Origin: an uncultured Selenomonadales bacterium
Lineage (GTDB): Bacteria > Bacillota > Negativicutes > Selenomonadales > Selenomonadaceae
Length of the DNA stretch: 24,071 nucleotides
Direction of reading: 5' to 3'
Assembly (NCBI GenBank): GCA_937877565.1
Contig: CALFJB010000042.1
Span: 1 to 24,071, forward strand
The translations under genes and the position numbers were made by a program. Positions within the stretch are counted from its first letter, which is position 1. Every line of letters starts with the position of its first letter. Of this stretch, positions 1 to 7,773 are shown piece by piece. A model generated the notes under the pieces. That model saw only the letters and a list, made by a program, of their open reading frames with translations. It had not been told where the DNA came from and ran no database searches.

Positions 1-10
1 ACGGTAAATA

Positions 11-49
11 AAAAAAATTGGCGACGGGAAAAACTCCCGCCGCTTTTTT
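11..49 (-). terminator. Intrinsic terminator, probably bidirectional
   Basis: An 8-bp stem (21-28 with 36-43, one G-U/A-C position) encloses a 7-base loop. Read on the minus strand it is followed by a run of T (complement of 11-18), ending the CsgG-family operon. On the plus strand it is followed by T6 (44-49), so it may also stop transcription entering from the left. Confidence 0.75.
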
Positions 50-61
50 AGTTTGGAAATT

Positions 62-688
62 TTATTTTTTCTTGCCGAATAATCTTTCAGTCAAAATATC
101 AACGGCTTGAAAGGACGCTTTTTTCAATGCATTATGTACGCTTGTTTGAGAAACTTTAACCGCGCCAATGGTTATAAATTTTTCTTCAGAATCTCCTATA
201 AAACTGCTTTCAGAATCGCCTTGCCCACGCGCCGCCATTATAATTCTTCCCGTTTCAACGTCCATAATCCTAATTACCAAATGCGCCCGCACGCGATTAA
301 CATTCACAAACGCTGCCTTGTCAGTTGTAACTGAAACATCTGTAACGTTGCCATAGACGATATATTTAACGCCGAGAATTTCGCCAATTTTTTTAGCGTC
401 GTCAGGCGAAATTAAGCCGAGTGTATCTAAGTCTTTTAAATCGTCTTCAAAATTATATCTGTCAATCACGGTAAATTTTTTTGTCTCTGCAAGCCTATTT
501 GTAACATATTCGCTTGAAGTTTTTTCCGCGTTCAATAACTCCACATTAGTTGCGGAAGTGCCTTCGTGCGGTTCAAAGTCCATTACTGCAACGGTTGAAT
601 TTATTTCTATTCGTGTCCACGCTGAAACCTGCGCGACGTTCAATAAGAAAATTCCTAATGTAATTATCAAAATTTTTTTTATAGTCAT
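62..688 (-). CDS. CsgG-family exported protein
   Basis: A 208-residue protein with a clear signal peptide (MTIKKILIITLGIFLLNVAQ, cleavage expected after VSA near residue 23). The body has the pattern of the CsgG/LpoB-like fold: an early beta strand 'VAVMDFEPHEG', 'TNRLAETKKFTVIDRYNFEDDL', then 'AKKIGEILGVKYIVYGNVTD' and 'VRAHLVIRIMDVETGRII'. Members of this family make outer-membrane curli-type pores or periplasmic accessory lipoproteins; no lipobox Cys is seen here, so a soluble periplasmic form is more likely. It starts one base after the stop of the upstream CsgG-like gene (TGA-T-ATG), so the two are probably translationally coupled. The exact role is unknown. Confidence 0.8.
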   Translation of the reverse strand: MTIKKILIITLGIFLLNVAQVSAWTRIEINSTVAVMDFEPHEGTSATNVELLNAEKTSSEYVTNRLAETKKFTVIDRYNFEDDLKDLDTLGLISPDDAKKIGEILGVKYIVYGNVTDVSVTTDKAAFVNVNRVRAHLVIRIMDVETGRIIMAARGQGDSESSFIGDSEEKFITIGAVKVSQTSVHNALKKASFQAVDILTERLFGKKK

Positions 689-689
689 A

Positions 690-1413
690 TCACTTTACAA
701 AAAGTTTTCCGGCGGTTAAATCTTCTTTAAAACTTTTAACAATTTCATCGACGCAATTTTGAATAGCTCCCATATACATTTCAGAATTTAATTTTGAAGA
801 ACCGACAAGATTTGCAACTCTTGAATTTGACTTTGTACCTAGTACAGTTTTGCTCCAAATAACTTCGCCGGTTGAGGCTTTTATAATTTTAATATCAGCC
901 ACAATCGCAATAACAGATTTTCTTTCGCGTAAATAAACATAACCGGTTGAATCTTCATCATTGAGGACATTTCCCATTGAAATAATTGTACCGTGAATAA
1001 GATACTCCGCGCCGTGCGCCTTTCCAATCGCTGAAGTAATTGCAGGCGAAACAATTTGCCCAACTTCAGCCGTTGTTATTGACTGCGCGTGATTTTTATC
1101 GAACGTGCCATTTTCAAAAAGAATATTAAAGTTGCCGCGTTTTGCGCCGGTTTCAGTTGCCAAAATATCCCGCGATTTTTCGTCGTAAATTTGCATTTCT
1201 AAATCTTCATCAAGCGGGCGTTTCAATAAAATTTAAATTGGTACGCGCCAAAAGTTTTTCCATAACTAAATCTGAAAGTACGGACGCTGAATCAATATTT
1301 TGATAGCGCGTGTCATTGGTAAATTTCATCAGTACGCAAGTTGGCGCGGCTGAAACTGTAGCCGAAATTAAACTTACCAACGCCGCTGTTAAAATCACTA
1401 AAAATTTTTTCAT
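690..1413 (-). pseudogene. CsgG-family exported protein, frame interrupted
   Basis: Two overlapping frames read as one protein. The first (1210-1413) starts with a good SD (AGGAGG, complement of 1422-1427) and a signal peptide (MKKFLVILTAALVSLISATVSA) and ends '...ARTNLNFIETPA'. The second (690-1226) opens in the +1 frame with '(L)KRPLDEDLEMQIYDEKS' and carries the rest of a CsgG-like domain ('GAEYLIHGTIISMG', 'VADIKIIKASTGEVIWSK'). Removing one A from the GAAACG at about 1221-1226 (minus-strand sense) joins them as 'NFIERPLDEDLE', the expected continuation, for about 240 residues. It may be a real mutation, a sequencing error, or coupled translation from the internal TTG. It belongs to an operon with the CsgG-like gene downstream and the unknown gene upstream. 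Confidence 0.65.
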
Positions 1414-1425
1414 TTCTGCCGCCTC

Positions 1426-2085
1426 CTAACGTTTTGTAACATCTTGAAGATTAGCCGGAAGTTTCAAATAATTTTCGTCCGCCGTCGTCAAAAATTCTTC
1501 AATGTCAATAACGTGCTTTTCATAAAATTGTACGCGGTTTTCTTCTTTCAAATAGTTAAACGTGGCAATTTTTATCATTTTATCGCCGCTGAAATAGTAG
1601 CGTATCGCCGAATGAAAATTATTTTTTTCGCCGTAAAAATCTTCAAAAGTTAATCCACCGTCCAAATTGCCACTGCCGACAAAATTATAAATTGGAGTAT
1701 TCGGCGTTGCGATAATTTGACTTGGCGGCAAAATTGGTAACAATGCCTGATAAAGATCAGCATTGCCAAAATTATAATCTCTGAAAAGTTTTTGATAGGG
1801 ATTTGAATATTTTTCGATTATTTCAGCGTCCTTTTCAGATTGAGTTTTAACTTTGCTACTTTTGCCCCATATAGTTTGAGCGAAATATTTTCTTGTGCCG
1901 TCTTCATTCAATTCAAACAGAAATGAAAAAGTTTCATCATCTTTAGAAAGAATGACACCTCCGCCGGGTTTAAATTTCGTTTTACTACCCAAAAACGGAA
2001 CAAATTGTTTAGCATTTATAACCGGAACATCAAAAGCTATTTCAAAATAACTGTCATTTTTGTTGAAAACGATAATCCCGCCCAA
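1426..2085 (-). CDS. Hypothetical protein
   Basis: Not recognised. The 219-residue soluble, slightly acidic protein has no signal peptide or membrane segment in the called form. The chosen start is TTG at 2085 with an AGGA about 8 bases upstream. The same frame stays open back to about 2172 (peptide 'INKDLKFKNKFGKIDTSKN...') but contains no ATG, GTG or TTG, so the 5' end may be eroded or the native start may be a rare ATT. The stop (1426-1428) overlaps the ribosome binding site of the CsgG-like gene downstream, so the three minus-strand genes form one operon. The beta-rich C-terminal half has a conserved-looking 'NFVGSGNLDGGLTFEDFYG' stretch. Confidence 0.5.
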   Translation of the reverse strand: MGGIIVFNKNDSYFEIAFDVPVINAKQFVPFLGSKTKFKPGGGVILSKDDETFSFLFELNEDGTRKYFAQTIWGKSSKVKTQSEKDAEIIEKYSNPYQKLFRDYNFGNADLYQALLPILPPSQIIATPNTPIYNFVGSGNLDGGLTFEDFYGEKNNFHSAIRYYFSGDKMIKIATFNYLKEENRVQFYEKHVIDIEEFLTTADENYLKLPANLQDVTKR

Positions 2086-2244
2086 ATCTTTGTCCTGCTT
2101 GATATTTTTGGAAGTATCAATTTTCCCAAATTTATTTTTAAATTTTAAATCTTTGTTGATACTATGATTTTATATTTGAGCGTGAAAGTTTTGTTTTGCA
2201 GTGCGTTTTTGTAAATATCAACTATTTTTGCGTAAAAAAAAAAC

Positions 2245-2273
2245 TTGACTTAATATCGCTTGTCGTCTACAAT
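2245..2273 (+). promoter_or_regulatory. Sigma70-type promoter of HNH gene
   Basis: TTGACT (2245-2250), a 17-base spacer and TACAAT (2268-2273) form a near-consensus promoter. Transcription should begin near 2280, giving a leader of about 94 bases before the ATG at 2374. The gap 2172-2244 on the left shows no gene and no convincing minus-strand promoter. Confidence 0.75.
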
Positions 2274-2292
2274 TTAAATGATTTCAAACAAA

Positions 2293-2355
2293 GACAAAAC
2301 GAACGAAAATCAAGCAAGTTTTTTTTTAATTATATGGTTTTTGCTTGCCTTTGTC
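2293..2355 (+). promoter_or_regulatory. Leader hairpin upstream of HNH gene
   Basis: The leader contains nested complementary arms: GACAAA (2293-2298) with TTTGTC (2350-2355), and CAAGCAA (2311-2317) with TTGCTTG (2341-2347). The loop holds a run of nine T. The outer arm ends four bases before the SD AAAGGAG (2359-2365), so folding could affect translation. The second HNH gene has a leader of similar design (7696-7737). Confidence 0.45.
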
Positions 2356-2373
2356 AATAAAGGAGCGATTTAA

Positions 2374-3024
2374 ATGGTTGTTACTGCAGAAGAAAGAAAA
2401 CTTTTAAATTCGGAATTGTCAAAATTGCCGACTGAAGTTAAAGCTGTCATTATTAAGCTTTTGATTGAGTATGACAAGCAAAATTTTGTTGCAAATTTGG
2501 AGCTTGAAGATTTGCCCGGCGAAATTTGGGCTTGGATTTCCGGCTATGAAAATCTTTACCAAATTAGCACCAAAGCACGTGTTAAAAGTTTTCATAAAGG
2601 CAAAGTAAAAATTCTTAGGCAAGGTTTTAATATGAATGGTTACCCTACAGTTAGTTTAAGAAAAAATGGAAAAGCTAAAACTCACACGGTTCATCGTCTT
2701 GTTGCCGAAGCTTTTATTCCAAATCCTGAAAATAAAAAGTACATTGACCATATCGACGCAAACAGAGCTAACGCTAATATTGAAAATTTACGTTGGGTGA
2801 CTCAAGAAGAAAATATACAAGCCTCTATTCAAAATGGAAACTATAAAATGGGCTCGGAAAGTCCGCTCGCAAAATTAACAGAAGATGAAGTTAAGCGTAT
2901 TCGTGAAGAATATACACCATACGATAGAGTTTACGGAATACGTGCAATGGCTAGGTGCTTCAACGTATCAATCAGCACTATTGCGGATATTGTTCACCAC
3001 CGTAATTACAAAAACGTTGAATAA
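2374..3024 (+). CDS. NUMOD4-HNH endonuclease with C-terminal HTH
   Basis: A 216-residue protein of the phage/free-standing homing type. A NUMOD4 DNA-binding motif lies at about residues 49-73 ('GEIWAWISGYENLYQISTKA'). An HNH_3 nuclease core follows: 'VHRLVAEAFIPNP' (H107), then 'IDHIDANRANANIENLRWVT' (D125-H126 and N138 as the expected catalytic/metal residues). Residues 165-210 ('LAKLTEDEVKRIREEY...ISTIADIVHHRNY') look like a helix-turn-helix. SD AAAGGAG precedes the ATG by 8 bases. From residue ~26 on it is paralogous to the tail of the protein at 7774-8880, including long matching DNA stretches in the HNH core. No intron or intein is visible around it; its target is unknown. It sits directly upstream of mutA but has its own promoter. 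Confidence 0.85.
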   Translation: MVVTAEERKLLNSELSKLPTEVKAVIIKLLIEYDKQNFVANLELEDLPGEIWAWISGYENLYQISTKARVKSFHKGKVKILRQGFNMNGYPTVSLRKNGKAKTHTVHRLVAEAFIPNPENKKYIDHIDANRANANIENLRWVTQEENIQASIQNGNYKMGSESPLAKLTEDEVKRIREEYTPYDRVYGIRAMARCFNVSISTIADIVHHRNYKNVE

Positions 3025-3054
3025 AATTTTAAAAATATTTTTCAAATAGGCGCG

Positions 3055-3083
3055 TTGACTTTGCATTTGAATTGCAGTATATT
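3055..3083 (+). promoter_or_regulatory. Sigma70-type promoter of mutA-mutB
   Basis: TTGACT (3055-3060), 17-base spacer, TATATT (3078-3083). It lies between the HNH stop and the mutA SD (AAAGGAG, 3099-3105), so mutAB can be expressed independently of the HNH gene. No terminator is seen between the two. Confidence 0.75.
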
Positions 3084-3114
3084 TTTCTAAATAATTGTAA
3101 AGGAGTATAAATGT

Positions 3115-5280
3115 ATGAGCGAAGAAAAAAATTCTGCAGAATTAGATTTGCAGGCAATTATCAAAAAAGCTGAAGCGCAGACAAATTTTCCAGAGGTTTC
3201 GCTTGATGAATTTCCCGTTCCCACGTATTCTGAATGGAAAGAAGCGTGTATTGAGCTTTTAAAGGGCGCGGACTTCAATAAGAAGATGCTGACGCGTACT
3301 TATGAAGGGATCACTTTGGATCCTATGTATTTCCACAATGATACAGAACCCATTCAGCCGAAAAATTCTTATCCCGGTATGGGCGACTTTGTACGCGGCG
3401 CAAGTGCAAGCGGCTATGTAAAAAATGCGTGGGGAATTGCTCAAGCTTGCGATGAAACTTTTCCCGCCGAAAATAACGAACTTTTGAAACACGAAATTGA
3501 CAAAGGCTCAACAATTTATAACGTTCAAATTGATTGTGCAACAAAGAAAAATGTTGACGCCCGCCAATGCAAACATCCCGGCAAAGGCGGCGTAAGTCTT
3601 ACCACGCTTGAAGACGTTCAAACTTTGTTGAAAGATTTGAAACTTGATAAATATCCTCTGTACGTTTACGCGGGCGCAAGCAGTGCGCCTATTCTTGCGT
3701 TGATAGTTGCGGCAGTCAAGAAAAACGGCGGAGACGTTTCAAAATTGCGCGGCTTTGTTGGAGCTGATCCTATTGGCGAATTGGCGGCAAATGGTGAGCT
3801 TAATCAATCGCTTGATAAAATCTACGACGAGGCGGCGGCAGTTGCAAAATGGGCAATTAAAAACGCTCCCGAATTAAAAACTTTTATGGTTAAAAGCGAC
3901 GTTTTCAGCAATGGCGGCGCAAATGACGTTCAAGAAATTGCTTACACACTTTCAGCGGCGGTTGCTTATATTCGTGCGCTTATGGAACGCGGCTTGACGA
4001 TTGAAGAGGCGGCGGAGCAAATTATGTTTGGCGTTTCAGCCGGTGCAAATTTCTTTATGCAAATTGCAAAACTCCGCGCCATTCGTCCAATTTGGGCAGA
4101 AATTATAAAAGCGTTCGGCGGCAGTGAAAAAGTCCAACATATCCACGTACACGCCCGCCCCGCGCTTTTCTTCAAAACGGTTTACGATCCCTATGTAAAT
4201 ATGCTTAGAAATACTTCAGAAATTTTCTCGGCAGTTGTCGGCGGGCTTGATTCATTTGAAAACGCGCCATTTGATGAACCGATTAGAAAAGGCGACGAAT
4301 TTAGCCGCCGTATTGCAAGAAATATGCAAATTATTTTACAGGAAGAATTTGGACTTTTACAGCCGATTGATCCTGCCGGTGGAAGTTGGGCAGTTGAAAA
4401 TCTTACCAAACAGATTAAAGAAAAAATTTGGGCAGAATTTCAAGCTATCGAAGGCAAAGGCGGAATTGTTGCCGCACTTAAAGAAGGTTATCCTCAAGCC
4501 GAAATTCAAAAGGTACTTGATGCAAGATTTAAAGCCGTTGAATCCCGCAAAGATAGAATCGTTGGAAATAATATGTACGCCAATATGACTGAAGAACGCC
4601 TTGACGCCCGCGCAGAAAATTTCGACGAAAATAAAAAGGCTCGTACTGAAACTATTGAAAAATATTTGGCTAATGTTAATGCTAAAGACGCGCTTGCAAA
4701 AGTTGACGCGGCTAATTTTGATACAGTCATTGACGCGGCGGCGGCAGGGGCAACCATTGCCGAAATTCGCAGTGCATTAGGTACGGGCGAATCTGATAAA
4801 GTTCAATATATCACCGCTCATCGTTTGAGTGAAAAATTTGAAGCTCTGCGCGAAGCAACCGAAAAATTTAAAGCTGAAAAGAATGACAACGTTAAAATTT
4901 TCCTTGCGAATATGGGACCAATTCCGCAACATAAAGCTCGCGCAGATTTTACTACAGGATTTTTACAAGTCGGCGCGTTTGAAGTTTTGGGCAATAACGG
5001 CTTTGCAACAGTTGACGACGCGGCGGCGGCGGCTAAAGAATCCGGCGCAGATGCAGTTGTAATTTGTTCAACTGATGCAACTTATCCTGAAATTGTTCCC
5101 GCGCTTGCTCCAAAACTTCATGAAGTTTTGCCAAATGCAACAGTTTATTTGGCGGGAACTGCTCCGGCTGAACTTGTCGAAACTTACAAAAACGCCGGTA
5201 TTGACGATTACATTAACATTCGCTCGAATTGTTATCAGACTTTAATTTCAATGCAGAAGAAAAAAGGTATTAGCTGCTAG
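3115..5280 (+). CDS. mutA: Methylmalonyl-CoA mutase, small (beta) subunit
   Basis: A 721-residue protein, full length for MutA. The N-terminal two thirds is the mutase TIM-barrel family ('YAGASSAPILALIVAA', 'GVSAGANFFMQIAKLRAIRPIWAEI', 'IDPAGGSWAVENLT'). The C-terminal flavodoxin-like domain begins near residue 593, but the cobalamin-binding DxHxxG motif is absent: the aligned site reads 'NMGPIPQHKARADF', with I603, Q605 and A608 in place of D, H and G. That loss is the normal state of the small subunit, which supports MutB structurally and does not bind B12. MutAB interconverts (R)-methylmalonyl-CoA and succinyl-CoA. The start is the ATG at 3115; an out-of-frame ATG at 3111 lies closer to the SD and would give only a 20-codon peptide. 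Followed by mutB after 63 bases. Confidence 0.95.
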   Translation: MSEEKNSAELDLQAIIKKAEAQTNFPEVSLDEFPVPTYSEWKEACIELLKGADFNKKMLTRTYEGITLDPMYFHNDTEPIQPKNSYPGMGDFVRGASASGYVKNAWGIAQACDETFPAENNELLKHEIDKGSTIYNVQIDCATKKNVDARQCKHPGKGGVSLTTLEDVQTLLKDLKLDKYPLYVYAGASSAPILALIVAAVKKNGGDVSKLRGFVGADPIGELAANGELNQSLDKIYDEAAAVAKWAIKNAPELKTFMVKSDVFSNGGANDVQEIAYTLSAAVAYIRALMERGLTIEEAAEQIMFGVSAGANFFMQIAKLRAIRPIWAEIIKAFGGSEKVQHIHVHARPALFFKTVYDPYVNMLRNTSEIFSAVVGGLDSFENAPFDEPIRKGDEFSRRIARNMQIILQEEFGLLQPIDPAGGSWAVENLTKQIKEKIWAEFQAIEGKGGIVAALKEGYPQAEIQKVLDARFKAVESRKDRIVGNNMYANMTEERLDARAENFDENKKARTETIEKYLANVNAKDALAKVDAANFDTVIDAAAAGATIAEIRSALGTGESDKVQYITAHRLSEKFEALREATEKFKAEKNDNVKIFLANMGPIPQHKARADFTTGFLQVGAFEVLGNNGFATVDDAAAAAKESGADAVVICSTDATYPEIVPALAPKLHEVLPNATVYLAGTAPAELVETYKNAGIDDYINIRSNCYQTLISMQKKKGISC

Positions 5281-5281
5281 G

Positions 5282-5323
5282 TTTTAGGTGTTAGGGAATT
5301 TACCTAAAACCTAATACCTAATT
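5282..5323 (+). repeat. Inverted CCTARNN heptamer repeats between mutA and mutB
   Basis: Directly after the mutA stop, two heptamers in reverse sense (TTTTAGG 5282-5288, TGTTAGG 5289-5295) are followed by three in forward sense (CCTAAAA 5303-5309, CCTAATA 5310-5316, CCTAATT 5317-5323). They can fold: 5284-5295 pairs with 5310-5321 over 12 positions with one G-U. There is no T-run, so it is not a typical terminator; it may set the mutA:mutB ratio or protect transcript ends. The same heptamer family recurs at 14446-14480. Confidence 0.6.
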
Positions 5324-5343
5324 TCGACGAAGGAGAAATTTCT

Positions 5344-7536
5344 ATGGCTGAATATAAAAATCCTGATTTTACACAGATAAATCTTGGCGACGCTCCGCAG
5401 ATTGACGAGGCAACGTGGAAAGCGGAATTTGAAAAAGAAGTTGCTGCTAATTTTGACAGCTTGTCATATAAAACAATGGAACATGTGCCGGTTAAACCGT
5501 TGTACAGCCACGACGAATACGATCATATGAATCATTTGGACTTTGTAAGCGGTATTCCACCATTTTTGCGCGGGCCGTATTCTACAATGTATGTATTTCG
5601 TCCTTGGACAGTTCGCCAATACGCGGGCTTTTCCACTGCCGAAGAATCAAATGCTTTTTATCGCAGAAATTTAGCGGCAGGACAAAAAGGCTTGTCAATA
5701 GCGTTTGACTTGCCGACACATCGCGGCTACGACGCAGACAATCCCCGCGTTTTCGGTGACGTTGGCAAGGCGGGCGTTTCAGTTTGTTCAATGCTTGATA
5801 TGAATATTCTTTTCAGCGGTATTCCGTTGGATCAAATGTCAGTTTCAATGACAATGAACGGCGCAGTTTTGCCGATTCTTGCGTTCTTCATTCAAAGTGG
5901 CGTTGAACAGGGAGTGGATAAATCAATTTTAAACGGCACTATCCAAAATGATATTCTGAAAGAATTTATGGTACGCAATACGTATATTTATCCGCCAGAT
6001 ATGAGTATGAGAATTATTGGCGATATATTTGAGTACACTACAAAATATATGCCTAAGTTCAACTCCATTTCAATTTCCGGTTATCATATGCAAGAGGCGG
6101 GTGCACCTGCTGATATTGAACTTGGTTATACTTTGGCAGATGGTCTTGAATATATTCGCACAGGTATTAACGCGGGATTGGCGGTTGACGCCTTTGCAAA
6201 GCGTTTGAGTTTCTTCTGGGCTATTGGTAAAAACTACTTTATGGAAGTTGCCAAAATGCGTGCGGCGCGTGTACTTTGGGCTAAAATCGTTAAACAAATG
6301 GGCGGTACTCAAGCTAAGTCAATGGCTCTTCGTACTCACTGCCAAACTTCCGGCTGGTCGCTTACCGCTCAAGACCCGTACAATAATATTGCCCGTACAC
6401 TTATGGAGGCTATGGGCGCGGCTCTCGGTCATACTCAATCTCTGCACACGAATGCGCTCGACGAAGCAATCGCGCTACCTTCGGACGCCTCGGCACGTAT
6501 TGCACGCAACACACAACTTTATATTCAAGATGAAACTTCAGTTTGTAAGATTATCGATCCTTGGGGCGGCTCCTATTATGTTGAGGCGTTGACAAATGAA
6601 ATTATTCGCCGTGCATGGGCGCACATTCAAGAAATAGAATCTCTCGGCGGAATGGCAAAAGCGATTATGACGGGACTTCCCAAAATGCGTATTGAAGAGG
6701 CGGCGGCTCGTCGTCAAGCTCGTATCGATTCAAACAATGAAACTATCGTTGGCTTGAATAAATATCGCCTTGACAAAGAAGACCCACTTGAAATTTTGGC
6801 TATTGATAATACTGCCGTTAGAAATGCACAAGTTGAACGCCTTAATAAACTTCGCGCAGAACGCAATGAAGACGACGTACGCGCCGCACTTGAGGCAATT
6901 ACTAAGGCGGCTGAAACAAGAGATAACGGCAACTTGCTTGAATGTGCTGTTGAGGCGGCTAGAGTTCGTGCCTCACTCGGTGAAATTTCTGACGCTGTAG
7001 AAAAAGTTTCAGGGCGTTATCAAGCTACGATTCACACAATCAGCGGCGTTTATTCTTCAGAATTTGGCAATAAATCTGCACTTGAAAAAGCCATTGCAAA
7101 AGCTGATGAATTTGAAAAACTTACAGGACATCGCCCGCGTATTTTCGTCGCAAAAATTGGACAAGACGGACACGACAGAGGACAAAAAGTTATTGCTACT
7201 TCGTTTGCAGATATGGGCTGGACTGTTGATGTTGGACCTTTGTTCCAAACTCCCGCAGAAACTGCACAAGACGCCGTAGAAAATGACGTTGACTTAGTAG
7301 GATTCAGCTCACTTGCAGCAGGTCATAATACACTTTTGCCGGAACTTGTTGAAGAACTCAAAAAGCGCGGTCGTGATGATATTTTGGTTGCCATTGGCGG
7401 CGTTATTCCTGTTCAAGATTATGATCACTTGTACAAGAGCGGCGCAGTTGCAATTTTTGCTCCCGGTACCAACATTCCTGAAGCAGGTATTAAACTTATT
7501 GATATTCTTATTGAACGTGAAAAACAAGTCGGCTGA
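5344..7536 (+). CDS. mutB: Methylmalonyl-CoA mutase, large (alpha) subunit
   Basis: A 730-residue catalytic subunit of adenosylcobalamin-dependent mutase. Substrate-channel and active-site features are present: 'YSTMYVFRPWTVRQYAGFST' with Y83, 'SISGYHMQEAG' with H248, and 'RTHCQTSGWSL' (330-340). The C-terminal B12 domain has DGHDRG (608-613; H610 is the cobalt ligand), 'GFSSLAAGH' and 'IGGVIP', the standard DxHxxG/SxL/GG set. SD AAGGAG (5330-5335) lies 8 bases before the ATG. It forms a heterodimer with MutA in the cytoplasm and is the last gene of the mutAB unit, followed by a terminator. In fermenting relatives the pathway direction is succinyl-CoA to propionyl-CoA; the epimerase and decarboxylase genes are not in this window. 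Confidence 0.97.
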   Translation: MAEYKNPDFTQINLGDAPQIDEATWKAEFEKEVAANFDSLSYKTMEHVPVKPLYSHDEYDHMNHLDFVSGIPPFLRGPYSTMYVFRPWTVRQYAGFSTAEESNAFYRRNLAAGQKGLSIAFDLPTHRGYDADNPRVFGDVGKAGVSVCSMLDMNILFSGIPLDQMSVSMTMNGAVLPILAFFIQSGVEQGVDKSILNGTIQNDILKEFMVRNTYIYPPDMSMRIIGDIFEYTTKYMPKFNSISISGYHMQEAGAPADIELGYTLADGLEYIRTGINAGLAVDAFAKRLSFFWAIGKNYFMEVAKMRAARVLWAKIVKQMGGTQAKSMALRTHCQTSGWSLTAQDPYNNIARTLMEAMGAALGHTQSLHTNALDEAIALPSDASARIARNTQLYIQDETSVCKIIDPWGGSYYVEALTNEIIRRAWAHIQEIESLGGMAKAIMTGLPKMRIEEAAARRQARIDSNNETIVGLNKYRLDKEDPLEILAIDNTAVRNAQVERLNKLRAERNEDDVRAALEAITKAAETRDNGNLLECAVEAARVRASLGEISDAVEKVSGRYQATIHTISGVYSSEFGNKSALEKAIAKADEFEKLTGHRPRIFVAKIGQDGHDRGQKVIATSFADMGWTVDVGPLFQTPAETAQDAVENDVDLVGFSSLAAGHNTLLPELVEELKKRGRDDILVAIGGVIPVQDYDHLYKSGAVAIFAPGTNIPEAGIKLIDILIEREKQVG

Positions 7537-7560
7537 TATTTAATCATTGCCAAAAATTTA

Positions 7561-7593
7561 ACCGCCAAGCTTTTAAGGCTCGGCGGTTTTTTT
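7561..7593 (+). terminator. Intrinsic terminator after mutB
   Basis: ACCGCC-A-AGC pairs with GCT-C-GGCGGT around a 7-base loop, followed by seven T. It closes the mutAB unit 24 bases after the mutB stop, so meaB cannot be co-transcribed from the mutA promoter. Confidence 0.85.
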
Positions 7594-7635
7594 ATGCCCA
7601 AAAATAAAAAAATTTGCCAAATGGCACAATCTTTG

Positions 7636-7664
7636 TTGCACTATTAAACCCGCTGTGGTATAAT
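7636..7664 (+). promoter_or_regulatory. Sigma70-type promoter of Bro-N/HNH gene
   Basis: TTGCAC (7636-7641), 17-base spacer, perfect TATAAT (7659-7664) with an extended -10 TG. An imperfect inverted match exists between TGTGGTAT over the -10 (7654-7661) and ATACC-ATAA-CCACA at 7681-7694, a possible operator or hairpin. Both HNH genes carry GTCTACA at or just after the -10. Confidence 0.8.
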
Positions 7665-7695
7665 GTCTACATTAAGAAAAATACCATAACCACAA

Positions 7696-7737
7696 ACGGG
7701 AAGAAATTTCTGTTTTTATGTAGAAATTATATCCCGT
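7696..7737 (+). promoter_or_regulatory. Leader hairpin upstream of Bro-N/HNH gene
   Basis: ACGGGA (7696-7701) pairs with TCCCGT (7732-7737), and inside it AATTTCT (7705-7711) pairs with AGAAATT (7722-7728). It sits in the 5' leader, about 22 bases before the SD AAGGAGG (7760-7766). TTTGTCAAT precedes the SD here and in the leader of the first HNH gene. Confidence 0.5.
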
Positions 7738-7773
7738 AGAAAATTTTTTGTCAATGTTTAAGGAGGCAATGAC

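Noticed and set aside
3111..3173. Short frame starting at ATG 3111 before mutA
   Set aside because: Only 20 codons, out of frame with mutA, no conserved content; the ATG at 3115 has better spacing to the SD for a real gene.
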